A stretch of 23,806 bases of DNA from JBOHCT01 sp050699055 (GCA_050699055.1 JBOHCT010000040.1:1-23806), one strand, 5' to 3'; counted from the first letter of the stretch, positions 1 through 8,031 are shown. Notes: generated by a model from the letters alone, not told the origin. A program made the numbers and translations.

Positions 1-1058
1 CGCGCGGCCTCGTCCGCGCGCCGCTGCTGCCCGTTGGCCCGCAGGGTCTGTGCCCGGTACTCGTGCAGCATGTCCGCGATCGCCTGGGTGGCCACCTCCA
101 ACAGCTCGGCGTCGGTGACCGCATCCGGGTGAGGACGCTCGGGAAGGCCTTCTGGCGGGATCAGCTCGGCGAGGTCACCGACAACGTCGTACCCGGTGGC
201 GGAGATCTCGTCGACCGCGCGTCTCGCGCGCGCCCGCAGCGCAGGGATCATGTCTGGCGGCAAGCCGAGCCGGTCTCCGCCCTGGGCCGCGAGGATGCGG
301 TGCGCGAGGAAGTCCCTGATCCAGCCGGCTAGCTCGCGCGGTCCACGGATGGGTGGCGCGATCTTGAAGTTGACCCGCCGCAGCAGCTCGGCTTGCGCCA
401 CTGAGAGCGACCGGTTGGGCGACGCCGTGCTGGTGTCGCAGGAGTCCGGGTCGATGCCGCAGAGGGTGGCGAAGCGTTTCCAGAGCACGCCCGGGCTCCC
501 CCCCTCCTGCGGCACGGTGACCACGTGGACGCGTTCGGGCGGGACGTCGATGGCCCAGCGGCCGAGCACACCGGAAGCGTCATAGGTCCGCCACCCCATC
601 TCGGTGAGCGGTCCGCCCTCGCTGTCGTCGGCGATGAAGTCGGAGAATCGGTCGGTGAAGCGGTACTTGAGCCGCTCCTGCCAGGCGCCTGGGATCTGGC
701 GGACGTAGTCGCGGGACGTGAAGACGATGTGGACCTCGGCGGGCGCGAGGTCATCGATGGCCCGTTTGGCCTGCTCGGGGGTGGCGGCGCCGAAGAACTC
801 GTGGCTGATGATGACAGTGCCGGGCCAGCTGTTGGTCTGGTCGACGATGCGGTCCCACGCGCCGGGCGCCGACGGCAGCCGCCGGTCGATGTGTGGGTCC
901 TCGCGGATCACCAGCGTGGCGTGCAGGTGGTCGCGGCGCTGGCAGGGGAGCAGAATGCCTTGGTCCGCCAGGCGCTGACGGTTCCTCCACAGCACATCTT
1001 GGAGGAAGGTCGTGCCGCTCTTCGGCGCTCCGATGTGGAGGAACACGAGCCTCGCCAT
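1..1058 (-). CDS. PAPS-dependent sulfotransferase family protein, copy 1 (3' end outside window)
   Basis: Partial: the first 352 codons are present and the C-terminus runs off the left edge. The protein opens MARLVFLHIGAPKSGTTFLQ. The HIGAPKSGTT loop is the 5'-phosphosulfate-binding motif of PAPS sulfotransferases, and a VFTSRDYVRQ segment near residue 113 matches the 3'-phosphate-binding region. The ATG at 1056-1058 was chosen because it places the loop at the N-terminus and has AAGGAG upstream. It aligns without any indel to the gene at 6732-7958 (constant offset of 6900 bases), so it is a recent paralogue. It is divergent from the LicD-methyltransferase gene at 1233. By family it should transfer sulfate from PAPS to a hydroxyl or amine of a glycan or small molecule; the acceptor is unknown. 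Confidence 0.85.
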   Translation of the reverse strand, partial: MARLVFLHIGAPKSGTTFLQDVLWRNRQRLADQGILLPCQRRDHLHATLVIREDPHIDRRLPSAPGAWDRIVDQTNSWPGTVIISHEFFGAATPEQAKRAIDDLAPAEVHIVFTSRDYVRQIPGAWQERLKYRFTDRFSDFIADDSEGGPLTEMGWRTYDASGVLGRWAIDVPPERVHVVTVPQEGGSPGVLWKRFATLCGIDPDSCDTSTASPNRSLSVAQAELLRRVNFKIAPPIRGPRELAGWIRDFLAHRILAAQGGDRLGLPPDMIPALRARARRAVDEISATGYDVVGDLAELIPPEGLPERPHPDAVTDAELLEVATQAIADMLHEYRAQTLRANGQQRRADEAA

Positions 1059-1129
1059 CCGTCGCTCTCCTTCGGTCCGGCGCTCCGAGGTCAGGCGTGG
1101 GGAGGAGGTCCGCCCGCGCACGCGGTGTC

Positions 1130-1144
1130 TGTCACCATACGAGA
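1130..1144 (-). promoter_or_regulatory. Candidate promoter of sulfotransferase copy 1
   Basis: On the minus strand this reads TCTCGTATGGTGACA and contains a TANNNT -10 box (TATGGT, 1139-1134), about 75 nt upstream of the ATG. The same 11-mer TCGTATGGTGA lies in the opposite orientation at 1215-1225, before the divergent gene. The equivalent element of copy 2 is at 8032-8046. No convincing -35 box was found. Confidence 0.45.
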
Positions 1145-1214
1145 CACCCGTGGTCGGCGTCCGTCCGATCCAGTCCCTCCCGCACGGCGCGAAGCGTTAA
1201 TGGACGCGTCCCAG

Positions 1215-1232
1215 TCGTATGGTGATCGCATC
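1215..1232 (+). promoter_or_regulatory. Candidate near-leaderless promoter of LicD-methyltransferase copy 1
   Basis: TCGTATGGTGA at 1215-1225 contains a TATGGT -10 box (1218-1223), 9 nt before the ATG at 1233. Copy 2 keeps both the motif and the 9-nt spacing (8126-8131 and 8141). This suggests a transcript starting at or just before the start codon. There is no good Shine-Dalgarno sequence, which fits. Confidence 0.45.
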
Positions 1233-2819
1233 ATGTCCACCTTTCAGCGGCGGCTCTCGCACGAGGGCTCCGGTGTTCCTGGCACCGTCTCGGTCGATGA
1301 CGACGGCCTCCGTGTCCCCGCGAGCCAGGGCGGGGTCATCGACGTTCTCTTCGACGGCCGGCGCGTGTGGTCGGTCGCCCCCGGGGACCACAGCAAGGAG
1401 AGCGGCGGTGGGTACGTTCGCGTGCGCTGGCCCCGGCCGCTGCGAAGGTTCCTCGATGGCGTCACCCGCGTCACGTTGCGCGAGCATCGATCGGGCGACG
1501 TCCTGTTCGACGGCGAGCACCGGTTCGGCAGCCGCCCCGAACGCGTGCGAGTCGTGGACGACGCGGGTCGTGCGCTGATGGTCGACAAGGTCGGGCACCT
1601 GGAGCACCCGTTCGAGGCGTCCGACACCGCCGCGGTCGAATCGCTTCTTGATCGTCTCGGCGACGCCTTCGAGATTCTGCACGCCGAATGCCAGCTCCCG
1701 GCCTTCCTCGCGTACGGCGCCTTGCTGGGGGCTGTTCGCGAGGGAAAGCTCATCGGGCACGACAGCGACATCGACATCTCCTACCTGAGCCGCTACGACA
1801 ACCCACTCGACGTGGGACTGGAGTCGTTCAGGATCCAGCGGGCGATGAGGCGACACGGCTTCGAGGTCAGGCGCTTCTCGTCGGGCACCTTCAAGATCAG
1901 GTTTCCCATCTCCGGCGGGATCGTTCAGGCCGTCGACATCTTCGCCGGGTTCATGTGCGAGGGCCGGCTCCACGTCATGCCCAGGCTGCGCGTACCCCTC
2001 CGGCGTTCCGACATCGTTCCGCTCGGTCGGGCCGAGCTGGAGGGGCGCGGGTTTCCCGCTCCGGCGGACCCGGAGCGGTTCCTGGCCGCCGCGTACGGCG
2101 AGCACTGGGGGGTGCCCGATCCGTCGTGGCGACCCGAAGCGGAGGCATCGACCCGCAGATGGTTCGACGGATGGACGCGCGGCCTGCGCACTCACCGTGA
2201 CCAGTGGGAGAGCTCTTTCGGGCCGGCGGCGCGCGGACCGGTGGCCGAGGAGCCGTCGCCGTTCGCTCGCTGGGTGGCAGAGCGCGAAGCGGCGCCGATC
2301 CATGTCGTCGACGTCGGCTCCGGCGCCGGCCGCGACGCTGTGTGGCTCGCGCGAGCCGGTCATCGCGTCACCGCCCTCGACTACGCCTACAACGCGGTCG
2401 CGTGCGGCAGGCAGGCGGCGGGAGAGAGGTCCGCGCCCGTGGCCTTCGAGTTCTTCAACCTCTACGAGCTGCGTCAGGTATTGGCGACCGGCGCGCGACT
2501 CGCCCGACTCGACGACCCCGTGGTCCTGTGCGGACGCCTCGTCGTCGACGCCGTCGAGGACGAGGGCCGGGAGAACTTCTGGCGTCTCGCCCGCATGGCC
2601 CTGCGTCCAGGCCGCCGCCTGTACCTCGAGTTCCGCACCGGTGGGCGGCGCGGGCGACGGGGGCCGGCCGGGCTGTTCGTCCGACCGCTCCGCGCGGAGA
2701 CCGTGGTGGGCGAGATCGAGGCGTACGGCGGCGCGGTCGAACACTGGGAGCGGGTCCGCGTGGGTGACGCGTCCGGCGACCCAGGCCCGCACGGGTGCCG
2801 GCTCGTCGCTCGCTGGTAA
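1233..2819 (+). CDS. LicD-family transferase fused to SAM-dependent methyltransferase, copy 1
   Basis: 528 aa with three parts. Residues about 20-110 are a beta-rich N-terminal region I do not recognise. Residues about 140-300 are a LicD/nucleotidyltransferase-fold domain: GALLGAVREGKLIGHDSDID (162-181) carries the glycine-rich loop and the D-x-D metal site, VDIF (234-237) supplies a third acidic residue, and the YGEHWGVPDPSW segment (288-299) is the typical LicD end. Residues about 356-470 are a class I methyltransferase, with motif I VDVGSGAGRDA (358-368) and LDYA (382-385). LicD proteins transfer phospho-groups such as phosphocholine onto glycans; here the donor is unknown. The ATG at 1233 was chosen over an in-frame ATG at 1200 because it aligns with copy 2 and keeps the promoter spacing. 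It ends convergently, 19 bases from sulfotransferase 3. Confidence 0.82.
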   Translation: MSTFQRRLSHEGSGVPGTVSVDDDGLRVPASQGGVIDVLFDGRRVWSVAPGDHSKESGGGYVRVRWPRPLRRFLDGVTRVTLREHRSGDVLFDGEHRFGSRPERVRVVDDAGRALMVDKVGHLEHPFEASDTAAVESLLDRLGDAFEILHAECQLPAFLAYGALLGAVREGKLIGHDSDIDISYLSRYDNPLDVGLESFRIQRAMRRHGFEVRRFSSGTFKIRFPISGGIVQAVDIFAGFMCEGRLHVMPRLRVPLRRSDIVPLGRAELEGRGFPAPADPERFLAAAYGEHWGVPDPSWRPEAEASTRRWFDGWTRGLRTHRDQWESSFGPAARGPVAEEPSPFARWVAEREAAPIHVVDVGSGAGRDAVWLARAGHRVTALDYAYNAVACGRQAAGERSAPVAFEFFNLYELRQVLATGARLARLDDPVVLCGRLVVDAVEDEGRENFWRLARMALRPGRRLYLEFRTGGRRGRRGPAGLFVRPLRAETVVGEIEAYGGAVEHWERVRVGDASGDPGPHGCRLVARW

Positions 2820-2840
2820 GGGGCGCGAGCGACACGCCCT
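2819..2840. terminator. Short hairpin between convergent genes
   Basis: GGGCG (2821-2825) can pair with CGCCC (2835-2839) across a 9-nt loop. The hairpin overlaps the stop codons of both convergent genes and could end transcription from both sides. The stem is short and has no T tract, so this is weak. Confidence 0.3.
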
Positions 2841-4050
2841 AGTCGGCTGCCTGCCCGCGCGGTCTCGTGATCGTCCTCTTGGCAGTCAGCGCGAGCTTCA
2901 CCGACGGGTGGTTCTCGGCCAGCCCCCGCACGCGGGCCTTGAGGTTCGACTGGGGTGCCTGTTCCAACTCCCTGACGCGGCGACGGAGCTCGTCGTTGGC
3001 GAGGCGCTGCCGCTTGATGTGCTGGAGCAGGCCGACGAGCGCGTCGACCGCCGCGTCGAGTTGCAGGTTCGGGTCCACGTCGTCGACGGGCGCCGGCGCC
3101 TCGGGGGTCGCCGACAGGTCGGGGACCAGCTCGTCCAGGTCACCGACGACGTCATATCCCGCGTTCCTGAGCCCTTCGACGAGTTCTTCCGATTGCTCCA
3201 TGACCCAGCCGTCCAGGCTCGGAGGGACGGCGATCCGCTGCCGGTCCTGGCGACCGGCGAGGACGCGCTGGGCGAGGTAGTGCTTGACGACGCCGTGGTA
3301 GACGAGGAATCCGAGACGGTCGTCGACCGCGAGGTTGAGCCGCCTGAGCAGGGCAACCTCCGCGGCACCGAGCGAGAGGTTCGCCCCAGACCCCGCGGTG
3401 TCGTACGCCGCGGGGTCGATGCCGAGGAGCCCGGCGAACCGTTCCCACAGCAGACCTTGTGGCCCGCCCGCCGGCGGGACGGTGACCACATGGATCCGGG
3501 CCGGTGGTACGGCCGCGCTCCAGCGACACAGGACGCTGACGGCATCCTGCGCGCCCCAGAACTCCCCCTTCGCGCTCTCCCTCCTCGCGCGCAGCTCACG
3601 GAGGAACTCGTCGAAGCTCTGCGTCTTCCTGTTCTTGATGGACTCCTGCCACACGGCCGGTATCTGGCGGGCGAGATCCCGAGCCGTGTACACGACATGG
3701 ACCTCCGCTGGGTCCAGCGAGCGTGTCGCCTCGCGGGCCTGCTCCGCGGAGGCGTACGCGAGCAACTCGTGCGAGATGACGGCGGTGCTGCCGTGCCACG
3801 ACCTGGCCCCTGAGGCCGCGTGTTCCCACGCTCCCGCCACCTTGGGATCACTGTGGCCCAGATAGCGCATGTCGAGCAGGTCCAGCGCGGCGTGCCACTG
3901 ATGGAGGGGTTTCTCTCCCGGGTAGACACCGTCGCGCGCGAGGGTCTCGCGTTCCCGCCACAGCAGATCCTGCAGGTAGGTCGTGCCGGTCTTGGGTGCG
4001 CCTACGTGCAGGTAGACGACCTTCTTCTGGTCCGCGGACTGGTCCGTCAT
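2839..4050 (-). CDS. PAPS-dependent sulfotransferase family protein, third paralogue
   Basis: 403 aa. The phosphosulfate-binding loop GAPKTGTTYLQ is at residues 17-27, followed by SHELLAYASAEQA and the 3'-phosphate-type segment VVYTARDLARQIPAVWQES. The C-terminus has a predicted coiled coil (LLQHIKRQRLANDELRRRV) and a basic tail. It has the same layout as the copies at 1-1058 and 6732-7958 but is clearly more diverged, so it is an older paralogue and not part of the recent duplication. The ATG at 4048-4050 was chosen because it places the loop at the N-terminus as in the paralogues and follows AGGTGGG; in-frame ATGs at 4101 and 4161 would add an unconserved extension. It is divergent from the serine hydrolase at 4381. 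The acceptor is unknown. Confidence 0.83.
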   Translation of the reverse strand: MTDQSADQKKVVYLHVGAPKTGTTYLQDLLWRERETLARDGVYPGEKPLHQWHAALDLLDMRYLGHSDPKVAGAWEHAASGARSWHGSTAVISHELLAYASAEQAREATRSLDPAEVHVVYTARDLARQIPAVWQESIKNRKTQSFDEFLRELRARRESAKGEFWGAQDAVSVLCRWSAAVPPARIHVVTVPPAGGPQGLLWERFAGLLGIDPAAYDTAGSGANLSLGAAEVALLRRLNLAVDDRLGFLVYHGVVKHYLAQRVLAGRQDRQRIAVPPSLDGWVMEQSEELVEGLRNAGYDVVGDLDELVPDLSATPEAPAPVDDVDPNLQLDAAVDALVGLLQHIKRQRLANDELRRRVRELEQAPQSNLKARVRGLAENHPSVKLALTAKRTITRPRGQAAD

Positions 4051-4380
4051 ATCCCACCTGTCGTCTGCGGCGGTCGTCGCTCGGCATGACGAAGACGACA
4101 TCGCCTCGAACCGCTGGCGGCGGCCCTTGGACCGGACGGCGACCAAGACTAGGCCCCTCATCGTAGAGCTTTCCTCGGCGCAAGGGTGGGCGTCCGTCGC
4201 ACCCCCGACGGCCGATGAGTTCCGCGTCGCCGGGCGGTCTAACCCCCGAGAGCCCGACGCAGAACCCGTCCCGAGGAGAGGGCGACCGAAGGGCCGGGCG
4301 AGCGGACTCGGCGCGCCGGCAGGCGGGGACCAGGTCCGCTACCACGACGAGTATCCGGACAACACCGGGAAGGAGACGAC
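4051..4380. other. Divergent intergenic region, no gene seen
   Basis: 330 bases between two divergent genes; the reading frames here have shadow-type composition. On the minus strand, TACGATGAGG at 4165-4156 is a TANNNTGA box that could start sulfotransferase 3, a loose match to the element at the duplicated promoters. On the plus strand only the AAGGAG ribosome-binding site at 4370-4375 is clear. No convincing plus-strand promoter was found. Confidence 0.4.
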
Positions 4381-5589
4381 GTGAGCCACGGAGGTCTGTC
4401 CAAGGCGCGGCTCGACCGCATGCACGACGTCATGGCCGGCTACGTCGAGCGCGGCGAGGTCCCTGGTCTCGCGACGCTGGTCAGCCGGCGAGGTGAGGTG
4501 CATGTGGATGCGATCGGCAGGAAGGCGGTCGGCGGCGACCGGATGGCGCGCGACACGATCGTCCGCATCGCCTCGATGACCAAGCCGATCACGGCGGCGG
4601 CGACGATGATCTTGCTGGAGGAGTGTGCGCTGAGGCTGGACGAGCCGGTGGACCGGTTGCTGCCCGAACTGGCCGACCGCACGGTCCTGAGACGGCTCGA
4701 CGGCCCGCTCGACGACACCGTGCCCGCGAACCGCCCGATCACCGTGCGCGACCTGCTCACCTTCCGCATGGGCTTCGGCCTGATCGCGGCGCCGCCGGAC
4801 GCGTACCCGATCCTGCGGGCCGCGAACGAGCAGCAGATCGGCGTCGGACCGCCGAACCCTTCGGCGATGCCTGCCCCAGATGAGTGGATTCGGCGCCTCG
4901 GGACACTGCCGCTGATGCACCAGCCGGGCGAGAGGTGGATGTACAACACGGGGGCCGACGTGCTCGGCGTGCTGATCGCGCGCGCCGCTGGCCAGCCGCT
5001 GGAGGCGTTCCTGCGCGAACGCATCTTCGAGCCGCTCGACATGGTGGACACGGGTTTCCATGTTCCCGCGGAGAAGCTCGACCGGCTGGCGACCAGCTAC
5101 TGGGTCAGTCCAGAAACGGGGTCGGTCGAGCTCTATGACGACGCCGAGGGCGGTCAGTGGAGCCGGCCGCCCGCGTTCCCGTCCGGCGCCGGAGGCCTGG
5201 TGTCGACGGTCGACGACTACCTGGCCTTCAGCCAGATGATGCTGGACAAGGGGAAGTACGGGAGCGAGCGCGTCCTGTCGAGGCCGTCGGTCGAGGTCAT
5301 GACCACCGACCAGCTGACGCCCGAGCAGAAGGCGGTTTCCGGCCTGGTCCCGGGGTACTTCGACAACCACGGCTGGGGGTTCGGCGTGTCCATCGTCACG
5401 AGGCGCGACGAGCCGGCGGCGGTGCCCGGACAGTACGGCTGGAACGGTGGCCTGGGCACGTTGTGGTGGTCGGACCCCACCGAGGACATGGTCGGGATCC
5501 TGCTGGCCCAGCATGCCTGGACCTCGCCCAGCCCGCCCGACGTCTGTCTCGACTTCTGCGCCTCGGCCTACCAGGCGATCGACGACTGA
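4381..5589 (+). CDS. Beta-lactamase-related serine hydrolase (family VIII esterase type)
   Basis: 402 aa, GTG start 5 nt after AAGGAG. The nucleophile motif S-x-x-K is SMTK (65-68), the tyrosine motif is YNT (188-190), and the third box is WNGGLGT (354-360) instead of KTG. This set is typical of class C-like esterases/DD-peptidase relatives of the EstB type, not of true antibiotic-degrading AmpC enzymes. There is no signal peptide or membrane segment, so it is probably cytoplasmic. It is transcribed alone between two minus-strand units. An esterase acting on an acyl group or a D-amino acid ester is likely; a link to the sulfotransferase locus is only positional. Confidence 0.85.
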   Translation: MSHGGLSKARLDRMHDVMAGYVERGEVPGLATLVSRRGEVHVDAIGRKAVGGDRMARDTIVRIASMTKPITAAATMILLEECALRLDEPVDRLLPELADRTVLRRLDGPLDDTVPANRPITVRDLLTFRMGFGLIAAPPDAYPILRAANEQQIGVGPPNPSAMPAPDEWIRRLGTLPLMHQPGERWMYNTGADVLGVLIARAAGQPLEAFLRERIFEPLDMVDTGFHVPAEKLDRLATSYWVSPETGSVELYDDAEGGQWSRPPAFPSGAGGLVSTVDDYLAFSQMMLDKGKYGSERVLSRPSVEVMTTDQLTPEQKAVSGLVPGYFDNHGWGFGVSIVTRRDEPAAVPGQYGWNGGLGTLWWSDPTEDMVGILLAQHAWTSPSPPDVCLDFCASAYQAIDD

Positions 5590-5598
5590 GGCGGCGGA

Positions 5599-5614
5599 AG
5601 GCCGAAGACGGCCT
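5599..5614. terminator. Hairpin between convergent genes
   Basis: AGGCCG (5599-5604), loop AAGA, CGGCCT (5609-5614): a perfect 6-bp stem with a 4-nt loop, 10 nt after the serine hydrolase stop and 46 nt before the end of the dehydrogenase gene. The position suits a bidirectional terminator. No T tract. Confidence 0.5.
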
Positions 5615-5659
5615 GACGCCCCCGGCCCGCGCTCCCGAGACTTGTTCCCGACCAGGCTC

Positions 5660-6715
5660 TCAGGGGTAGGCGGTCTCGAAGTCGTGGACGCGTTCGAGCA
5701 GCTCCTGCTCGCCGAGCGAGAGGTGCTCGAGGACGGTGAACCTGCCGGGTCGGGTCGAGGGTGCGGCCGCGACGGCGGAGGCGAACTGCTCGGCGGGCAA
5801 CCCGAGGTCGGCGGGCCGCAGCGGCAGGCCATGGCGCCGCAGGCAGTCGGCCAGCCGATCGGCGGTCACCTTGTCCCCGCGCAGGAAGGTCGCGAACAGC
5901 GCGCCAAGGGCCACCTGGCTACCGTGCGAGCCGGTGCCTGGTCTGAGCTGGTCGAGGGCGTGCGAGATCTCGTGGCACGCGCCGCTGCATGGCCGACTCG
6001 TGCCAGCGATCGCCATCGCGAGCCCGCTGAGCACCAGGCCGTTGGCGAGCGTCTCGAGGAAATCCGCGCAGTCGACACCGTCGGCGCGCCCGATGACGGC
6101 CTCGGCGGCGGTGAGCGCCATGTTCACCGCGAGCCCATCCACGGGTTCGCTCCGTACGTCGTGGGCGAGCCGCCAGTCGGCGATCGCGGAAAGGTTGCTC
6201 ACCACGTCGCCGATGCCGGACCTGATGAGCTCGGGCGGCGCCTCTCGGACCACGTCGAGGTCGACGAGGACCGCTATCGGGATGTGGACGCCGTGAGAGT
6301 GCCGGTGGCCGTCGTCTTCGAGGACGGAAACCGGGGAGGCGAGGCCGTCGTGGGAGAGTGTCGTGGCCGCGACCACCATCGGCAGGCCACGGCGGGTGGC
6401 AACCCATTTGGCGACGTCGATGGTGCGACCGCCGCCGAGCCCGACGACGGCGTCGTACGAGCGCTCGCGAAGCTCGTCGACGATGCGGGTCGCCTCTGTG
6501 ACGCTGGCTTCGTGTACGGTCACGACGTCGGCGCCGCCGAGGTCGCGACACGCTCTGTCCAACAGTCGTCTGCCGCTGACAGGACCGACGAGGACGACGA
6601 CGCGTCCTTCTGGCGAGATCCGTCCGTCAGCGAGGACCCGCCCGAGGTTCCGCACCGCCCCGGAGCGGATCTCGACGTGGAGCGGCGTCATCACCGTCCG
6701 GGCTAGCAGCGCCAT
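5660..6715 (-). CDS. Glycerol-1-phosphate dehydrogenase-like iron/zinc alcohol dehydrogenase
   Basis: 351 aa. The nucleotide-binding GLGGGRTIDVAKWVA (92-106) is followed by TTLSHDGLASP (118-128), which corresponds to the STxxSHDG signature of the AraM/EgsA group. Predicted metal ligands are D170 (GIGDVVSN), H248 (SGACHEISHALD) and H264 (GSHGSQVALG). Enzymes of this group reduce dihydroxyacetone phosphate to sn-glycerol-1-phosphate with NAD(P)H. The ATG at 6713-6715 follows a GGGGGG stretch, 16 nt after the stop of sulfotransferase 2, so the two are very likely co-transcribed. This suggests that a glycerol-phosphate unit feeds the same pathway. It could also act on another phosphorylated ketone. 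Confidence 0.8.
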   Translation of the reverse strand: MALLARTVMTPLHVEIRSGAVRNLGRVLADGRISPEGRVVVLVGPVSGRRLLDRACRDLGGADVVTVHEASVTEATRIVDELRERSYDAVVGLGGGRTIDVAKWVATRRGLPMVVAATTLSHDGLASPVSVLEDDGHRHSHGVHIPIAVLVDLDVVREAPPELIRSGIGDVVSNLSAIADWRLAHDVRSEPVDGLAVNMALTAAEAVIGRADGVDCADFLETLANGLVLSGLAMAIAGTSRPCSGACHEISHALDQLRPGTGSHGSQVALGALFATFLRGDKVTADRLADCLRRHGLPLRPADLGLPAEQFASAVAAAPSTRPGRFTVLEHLSLGEQELLERVHDFETAYP

Positions 6716-6731
6716 TGAACCCCCCGAGTCG

Positions 6732-7958
6732 TCATGTGCGTCGCTTCCGCCGACGGCGGGCGGCGTCGATCGTGCGTCGGTACCTCACCCGTGCCTTCAT
6801 GACCACCGGCTGCCGTTCACTCAGGTCCACGAGGGCCTGTCGAACCCGGCCGGCCACGGCAGGCGACCCGACAGGCCGCGCGCGGGCGTCGGCGAGCGCC
6901 CGCTCGGCTTCGTCCGCGCGCCGCTTCTGCCGGCCGGCCCGCAGGGTCTGTGCCCGGTACTCGTGCAGCATGTCCGCGATCGCCTGGGTGGCCACCTCCA
7001 ACAGCTCGGCGTCGGTGACCGCGTCCGGCTGTGGAAACTTCGGCTGGTCCTCGGGCGGGATCAGCTCGGCGAGGTCGCCGACGACGTCGTATCCGGCGGC
7101 GGAGACGCCGTCGGCCGCGCGCCGTGCCCGCTCTCGCAGCGCGGGGGTCACCTCCTGCGGCAGGCCGAACCGCTGGCCCGGGCGACCGGCGAGGATGCGG
7201 TGCGCGAGGAAGTCCCTGATCCAGGGGGCGAGCTCCCGAGGTCCGCGGATGGGGGGTGCGATCTTGAAGTTGACCCGTCGCAGCAGCTCGGCCTGTGCGA
7301 CTCCGAGCGACTGGTTGGGCGACGCCGCACTCAGGTCGCAGGAGTCCGGGTCGATGCCGCAGAGTCCGGCGAAGCGTTCCCAGAGGACTCCTGGGCTGGC
7401 GCTCTTCTGCGGGACGGTGACCACGTGGACGCGTTCGGGCGGCAGGTCGATGGCCCAGCGGCCGAGCACACCGGAGATGTCGTAGGTTCGCCAGCCCAGC
7501 CCGGTGAGCGGTCCGCCCTCGCTGTCGTCGGCGATGAAGTCGCAGAAGCGGTCGGTGGAGCGGTACTTGAGCCGTTCCTGCCAGGCGCCTGGGAGCTGGC
7601 GGACGTAGTCGCGGGCGGTGACGACGATGTGGACCTCGGCGGGCGCGAGGTCGTCGATGGCCCGTTTGGCCTGCTCGGGGGCGGCGGCCCCGAAGAACTC
7701 GTGGCTGATGATGACAGTGCCGGGCCAGTTCTTGGTCTGGTCGACGATGCGGTCCCAGGCCCCGGGCGCCGACGGCAGCCGCCGGTCGATGTGTGGGTGC
7801 TCGCGGATCACCAGTGTGCTGTGCAGGTGGTCGCGGCGCTGGCAGGGGAGCAGAATGCCTTGGTCCGCCAGGCGCTGGCGGTTCCTCCACAGCACATCTT
7901 GGAGGAAGGTGGTGCCGCTCTTCGGCACGCCGATGTGGAAGAACACGCGTCGTGCCAT
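6732..7958 (-). CDS. PAPS-dependent sulfotransferase family protein, copy 2
   Basis: 408 aa, complete. The phosphosulfate-binding loop is IGVPKSGTT (9-17), followed by the helix FLQDVLWRNRQRL. VVTARDYVRQLPGAWQE (112-128) holds the region that binds the 3'-phosphate. Residues about 310-360 (EVATQAIADMLHEYRAQ, then QKRRADEAERALADARA) predict a coiled coil, and the tail is very basic (RRRRKRRT). The ATG at 7956-7958 has GGAGGG upstream; an in-frame start at 8036 would add a low-complexity extension. It is the intact counterpart of the gene cut by the left edge and the first gene of an operon with the dehydrogenase at 5660. By family it transfers sulfate from PAPS; the acceptor cannot be read from sequence. 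Confidence 0.87.
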   Translation of the reverse strand: MARRVFFHIGVPKSGTTFLQDVLWRNRQRLADQGILLPCQRRDHLHSTLVIREHPHIDRRLPSAPGAWDRIVDQTKNWPGTVIISHEFFGAAAPEQAKRAIDDLAPAEVHIVVTARDYVRQLPGAWQERLKYRSTDRFCDFIADDSEGGPLTGLGWRTYDISGVLGRWAIDLPPERVHVVTVPQKSASPGVLWERFAGLCGIDPDSCDLSAASPNQSLGVAQAELLRRVNFKIAPPIRGPRELAPWIRDFLAHRILAGRPGQRFGLPQEVTPALRERARRAADGVSAAGYDVVGDLAELIPPEDQPKFPQPDAVTDAELLEVATQAIADMLHEYRAQTLRAGRQKRRADEAERALADARARPVGSPAVAGRVRQALVDLSERQPVVMKARVRYRRTIDAARRRRKRRT

Positions 7959-8031
7959 CCGTCCCTCCCCTTCGGCCTCTCCTACCCAGCCGCCGGGCCC
8001 GGCTGACGACCCCTCCACAGCGGTCGGTGCT

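Noticed and set aside
525..1232. Upstream extension of the LicD-methyltransferase frame to 525
   Set aside because: It overlaps the sulfotransferase on the other strand and the divergent promoter region, and copy 2 starts at the equivalent of 1233.
1197..2792. Long minus-strand frame opposite LicD-methyltransferase copy 1 (and the similar one at 8033-9919)
   Set aside because: Composition of a shadow frame; the plus strand carries clear LicD and methyltransferase motifs.
2197..3813. 538-codon plus-strand frame across the end of the LicD gene and sulfotransferase 3
   Set aside because: Spans two convergent real genes and shows no recognisable domain.
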